A DNA stretch of 64,000 nucleotides, from NCBI GenBank assembly GCA_029779845.1, contig JAKOZT010000132.1, forward strand, positions 1-64,000. Direction: 5' to 3'. Made by a program: the position numbers and the translations under genes. Shown here piece after piece: positions 59,545 to 64,000 of this stretch; the stretch's first letter is position 1, and every line of letters starts with the position of its first letter. The notes beneath the pieces were generated by a model, which was not told the origin of the DNA, ran no database searches, and was given only the letters and a program-made list of their open reading frames with translations. The stretch comes from Pseudomonadota bacterium. GTDB lineage: Bacteria; Pseudomonadota; Gammaproteobacteria; Burkholderiales; Burkholderiaceae_C.

Positions 59545-60887
59545 CGCAGGGCCTCCCGCAGCCGGGCGCGCGCGGCGAGGAAGCCTTGTTCGGCCGCGGG
59601 CGCCCCGGCGTGGCGGCCAGCATGCAGCACCTTGCGGCCGGCGACCCAGGCCTCGCGCACGGCATCGCGGCGATGGCCGGCGAAGACGTGGCTGGCGAGG
59701 CGCTCGGCGGGCGCGAGGTCGTCGAGCATCGCATCGGCGAGCCGCACGAAGTCGGCCTGCCGGCCGGGCGCGAGGCCGGCCACCGGGCGCCCCGCGGCCT
59801 GCGCGCCGCCGGCCACCGCGGCGTTCCACATCTCCTGGGCGATGCCGACGTTGCGCTGCCGGCGCGCGAGGCGCTGGCCGTATTCGAGCAGGCGCAGCTC
59901 CTCGGCGGCATCGACGCTGGCGTGGCTGTCGGAGCCGATGCCCCAGGCGCCGCCTTTGTCACGCCACGCCGGCAGGTCGAACAGGCCGTCGCCGAGATTC
60001 GCTTCGGTGCTGGGGCACAGGCCGATCACCGCGCCGCTGCGCGCCGCGTCTTCGCGCTCGGCATCGTTCAGGTGCGTGGCGTGCACCAGGCACCAGCGTG
60101 GGTCCACCGGCGCGTGCGCCAGCAGCCATTGCAGCGGGCGCGCGCCGCTCCAGGCGAGGCAGTCGTCGACTTCCTGAATCTGTTCGGCGATGTGGATGTG
60201 GATGGGCGCGCTGGCGTCGAGCGCCGTGATGCCGTCGAGCAGATCCTTCAAGGCCGCCGGCGGCACCGCGCGCAGCGAGTGCGGCGCGACGCCGGTTCGC
60301 ACGCCGTGCGCGCGCAGCGTCTCGACGATGCGCAGCAGCTCGTCCACGCCATTGATGAAGCGCTTCTGATCGGCACGCGGCGGCTTGGCGCCGAAGCCGC
60401 TGGCCTGGTACAGCACCGGCAGCAGCGTCAGGCCGATGCCGGCGCGGCGCGCGGCGGCGACCAGGCGCAGCGCCATCTCGGCGCGGTTCGCATACGGCCG
60501 GCCGTCGCCGTCGCGGTGCAGGTAGTGGAACTCGCACACCGAGGTGTAGCCGGCGCGCAGCATCTCGACGTAGAGCTGGGTGGCGACCGCCTCCATCTGC
60601 TCGGGCGTGATCGCGCCGGCGAAGCGGTACATGCGGTCGCGCCAGGTCCAGAAGCTGTCCTGCGTGTCGCCGCGGGTTTCGGTCAGGCCGGCGAAGGCGC
60701 GCTGGAAGGCGTGCGAGTGCAGGTTGGGCAGGCCGGGGACGATCAGGCCCTGAATGCGCTCGACGCCTGCGGGCCGAGGTGCATCGGGTTGCACCGTGGT
60801 CAGCGTGCCGTCTGCGTCCCAGGCGAGCAGCACCTCGCGGGCGAAGCCCTCGGGCAGCAGCGCGTGCTCAGCGTGCAGGCGGTTCAT
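59541..60887 (-). CDS. hutF: Formimidoylglutamate deiminase HutF
   Basis: A 448-residue zinc amidohydrolase that converts formimidoylglutamate to N-formylglutamate and ammonia, fourth step of the five-step pathway. [18 protein letters not shown] gives the metal HxH motif; further hallmarks are [21 protein letters not shown] sequence, [12 protein letters not shown] and [25 protein letters not shown]. Start [10 protein letters not shown] is chosen, with the ATG overlapping the hutD stop by 4 bp. Confidence 0.94.
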   Translation of the reverse strand: MNRLHAEHALLPEGFAREVLLAWDADGTLTTVQPDAPRPAGVERIQGLIVPGLPNLHSHAFQRAFAGLTETRGDTQDSFWTWRDRMYRFAGAITPEQMEAVATQLYVEMLRAGYTSVCEFHYLHRDGDGRPYANRAEMALRLVAAARRAGIGLTLLPVLYQASGFGAKPPRADQKRFINGVDELLRIVETLRAHGVRTGVAPHSLRAVPPAALKDLLDGITALDASAPIHIHIAEQIQEVDDCLAWSGARPLQWLLAHAPVDPRWCLVHATHLNDAEREDAARSGAVIGLCPSTEANLGDGLFDLPAWRDKGGAWGIGSDSHASVDAAEELRLLEYGQRLARRQRNVGIAQEMWNAAVAGGAQAAGRPVAGLAPGRQADFVRLADAMLDDLAPAERLASHVFAGHRRDAVREAWVAGRKVLHAGRHAGAPAAEQGFLAARARLREALR

Positions 60888-61509
60888 GGCTGGCGATCGT
60901 GGCACAGGCACACGTGCAGCAGGGCGGCGTCGGCGGCCAGCGGCGCGACGGGCGGCGCGTCGCCGTCGAGCAGCAGGCCTTGCAGCGCGCCGAATTCATC
61001 CTCGCCGATGCGCCAGCGGCCACGCGCGGCGAGCAGCAGCGTCACGTCGCCGCGCGTGGGCTGCGCTGCGGCATGCAGCACGGCGGTTTCGCTGCGCCAT
61101 GCGCCGCGGCGTGTCATCACGTTGAAGTCGCGGCAAGGGCCGGAGGGCAGGCGCGCATGCAGCACCCGCCCACCCGCGAACGACCAAGGTTCGAGCGGCC
61201 GCAGCGATTGCACCAACTCGCCCGCCTCGTCGTGCAAGGCCATGCCCGCGCCGCTCAAGACGACGATGCAGCGATCCACGCCGGGAAAGGCCGAGAACGG
61301 CGCGTCACGCTCGACTTCGGCCACGCTCAGCCGCCAGCCGAAGGCCTCCTCGCTACCGCCACCGACGGCGATCTCGCGCGTCCACCCCGCGCCGTTCTTC
61401 CAGCGCTGCGCCGCAATCGCCGCGAGGTCGACAAGCCTCACCGCCCCCAAGGCCCTGCGGGCCGGCCCCCCAAGGGGGCGCGAGCGCCTTCGGAGCGGCC
61501 GTGCGGCGC

Positions 61510-61513
<4 letters not shown>
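60884..61513 (-). CDS. hutD: HutD family protein
   Basis: A 209-residue cupin-fold HutD. The characteristic start of the domain is [22 protein letters not shown], followed by [22 protein letters not shown]. HutD proteins may limit flux through the hut pathway by binding an intermediate such as formylglutamate; the mechanism is not settled. The first 25 or so residues are Arg/Ala/Pro-rich and are encoded by a GC-rich dispersed repeat (61440-61513), so the native N terminus may have been replaced or extended. The ATG overlaps the hutU stop by 4 bp. Confidence 0.9.
61440..61513. repeat. Dispersed GC-rich repeat forming the hutD 5' end
   Basis: A 74-bp GC-rich stretch containing CCCCCCAAGGGGGCGCGAG and CGGAGCGGCC. 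Reverse-complemented, it aligns with the spacer at 43607-43685 (shared ATGAGCGCC, CGGCCG, CCGAAGG, GGGG and CGCAG blocks). It makes up the hutD start codon and first codons. Confidence 0.6.
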
Positions 61514-63243
<1,730 letters not shown>

Positions 63244-63278
63244 GACGGCGGCCTCCGGGTCGATGGCATGGATTTCAC

Positions 63279-63298
63279 AAAGTGGCCTAGACCACTTT
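63279..63298. promoter_or_regulatory. HutC-type operator upstream of hutU
   Basis: AAAGTGGCCTAGACCACTTT is an almost perfect palindrome with AAAGTGG/CCACTTT arms around CCTAGA. Reading the minus strand, GTCTAGGCCACTT is shared exactly with the operator at 57533-57549. It lies between the LysR gene and hutU and should control the hutU operon. Confidence 0.78.
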
Positions 63299-63327
63299 GC
63301 GGAGCATCGCGCAAAGCGGCGGCCGCG

Positions 63328-64000
63328 TCAAGGCACTTCCGTCGCCACCTCGGCGAGCTGCGCCAGCAGCCACTGCAGCGCCGCCGAGCGGTCGTGGCGC
63401 ACGTGCCAGAGCGCATCGGCGTGCACCGCGCCGGGCTCCACCGGCAGCTCGCGCACCACCAGGCGGTCTTCCAGCCCGGTCAGCGGCAGGAAGCGTTCGG
63501 GCAGCACCGTCAGCAGGTCGGCCTGCGCCACCACGCGCGCGGCGGTGAAGAACTGGTTGACCGTCAGCACGATGCGGCGGCTGCGCTGCTGGCCGGCCAG
63601 CGCCTGGTCGACGAAGCCGTGGGGACGGCCGCCGAAGCTCACCAGCACGTGGTCGGCGGCGCAGAAGGCGTCCAGCGTCAGCGGCGCCTCGGCGAGCGGG
63701 TGCTCGCGCCGCATCGCGCAGACGTAGCGCCCCTCGCCGAAGCGGCGATGCCGCAGCGGCGACACGCGGCCCTGCGCCACCAGCGCCGCGACCACCTCGG
63801 GGAAGTGGCCGAGCGCGAGGTCGATGTCGGCATGCGCGAGCGACTCGCGCGGGTCGCGGTCGAGCAGCGGCCGCACCTCGATCTGGCAGCGCGCGCCCAG
63901 CGCCATCAAACGCGCCATCAGCGCCGGCAGCAGGAAGGCCGCCATCGCGTCGGCCATCGTCAGGCGGAACACGCGCGCATCGACGCGCGGGTCGAAGTCG
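63328..64000 (-). CDS. LysR-family transcriptional regulator (partial, runs off the right end)
   Basis: The visible 224 codons are the effector-binding domain of a LysR-type regulator; the N-terminal helix-turn-helix lies beyond the window. Sequence such as RVFRLTMADAMAAFLLPALMARLMALG and DIDLALGHFPEV is typical of the NodD-like subgroup. The frame is open to the right edge (FDPRVDARVF read just inside). Lies upstream of hutU in the same orientation; any link to histidine use is unproven. Confidence 0.88.
   Translation of the reverse strand, partial: DFDPRVDARVFRLTMADAMAAFLLPALMARLMALGARCQIEVRPLLDRDPRESLAHADIDLALGHFPEVVAALVAQGRVSPLRHRRFGEGRYVCAMRREHPLAEAPLTLDAFCAADHVLVSFGGRPHGFVDQALAGQQRSRRIVLTVNQFFTAARVVAQADLLTVLPERFLPLTGLEDRLVVRELPVEPGAVHADALWHVRHDRSAALQWLLAQLAEVATEVP

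Overview
This window looks like chromosomal DNA of a very GC-rich betaproteobacterium, probably a Burkholderiales member of the Rubrivivax/Leptothrix/Comamonadaceae type. The basis is strong GC bias at third codon positions, a box-type aerobic benzoyl-CoA pathway with a BoxR regulator, a five-step histidine utilisation (hut) set, TctAB/TctDE-like genes, and repeat elements of a kind common in that order. The genus is an inference. Coding density is high and no stretch above 300 bp lacks a gene.

Layout. 59-4233: tricarboxylate transporter membrane genes tctBA, a TctDE-like two-component system, and tRNA-Arg(CCG) directly upstream. 4.3-21.3 kb: ordinary housekeeping genes (cytochrome c5, YheT-like hydrolase, purU, ilvE, radA, a Pal-like lipoprotein, arfB, alr, lplT, a glutathione peroxidase, tyrB) ending in a small haem module (DUF1924 cytochrome, dihaem cytochrome, cytochrome b561). 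21.3-23.35 kb: a QseBC-like two-component pair.

23.38-27.98 kb is the clear island. Base composition drops and two well-formed integron attC sites (24097-24222 and 25731-25856, both 126 bp) separate cassette genes. The cassettes carry a GNAT acetyltransferase, a P-loop NTPase fused to a TIR domain (candidate anti-phage protein), a CxxC/HNH-like protein of unknown function, and a D-Ala-D-Ala ligase of actinobacterial appearance. Diverged attC-like sequences lie before the first and after the third gene. No integrase gene is present, so this is a cassette cluster without an integrase (at least in this window).

28.0-45.65 kb: aerobic benzoate degradation. A minus-strand operon carries a DUF4863 protein, boxD, benzoate-CoA ligase, an alpha/beta hydrolase and a LIV-type ABC importer. 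BoxR is divergent. A plus-strand operon carries boxC, boxB, boxA, an enoyl-CoA hydratase, a 3-hydroxyacyl-CoA dehydrogenase and a MaoC protein. Benzoate would be imported, activated to benzoyl-CoA, epoxidised (BoxAB), ring-opened (BoxC), oxidised (BoxD) and finished by beta-oxidation-like steps. TGCA motifs sit in both regulatory regions.

45.6-52.6 kb: YegD-like Hsp70, PhoD, TetR, UspA, a CcmI-like TPR protein, a metallophosphatase and a YecA/SEC-C protein. 52.65-63.3 kb: hut regulon (hutC, hutH, a NitT/TauT-type ABC importer, hutG, hutI, hutF, hutD, hutU) with three matching palindromic HutC-type operators. A LysR regulator gene runs off the right end.
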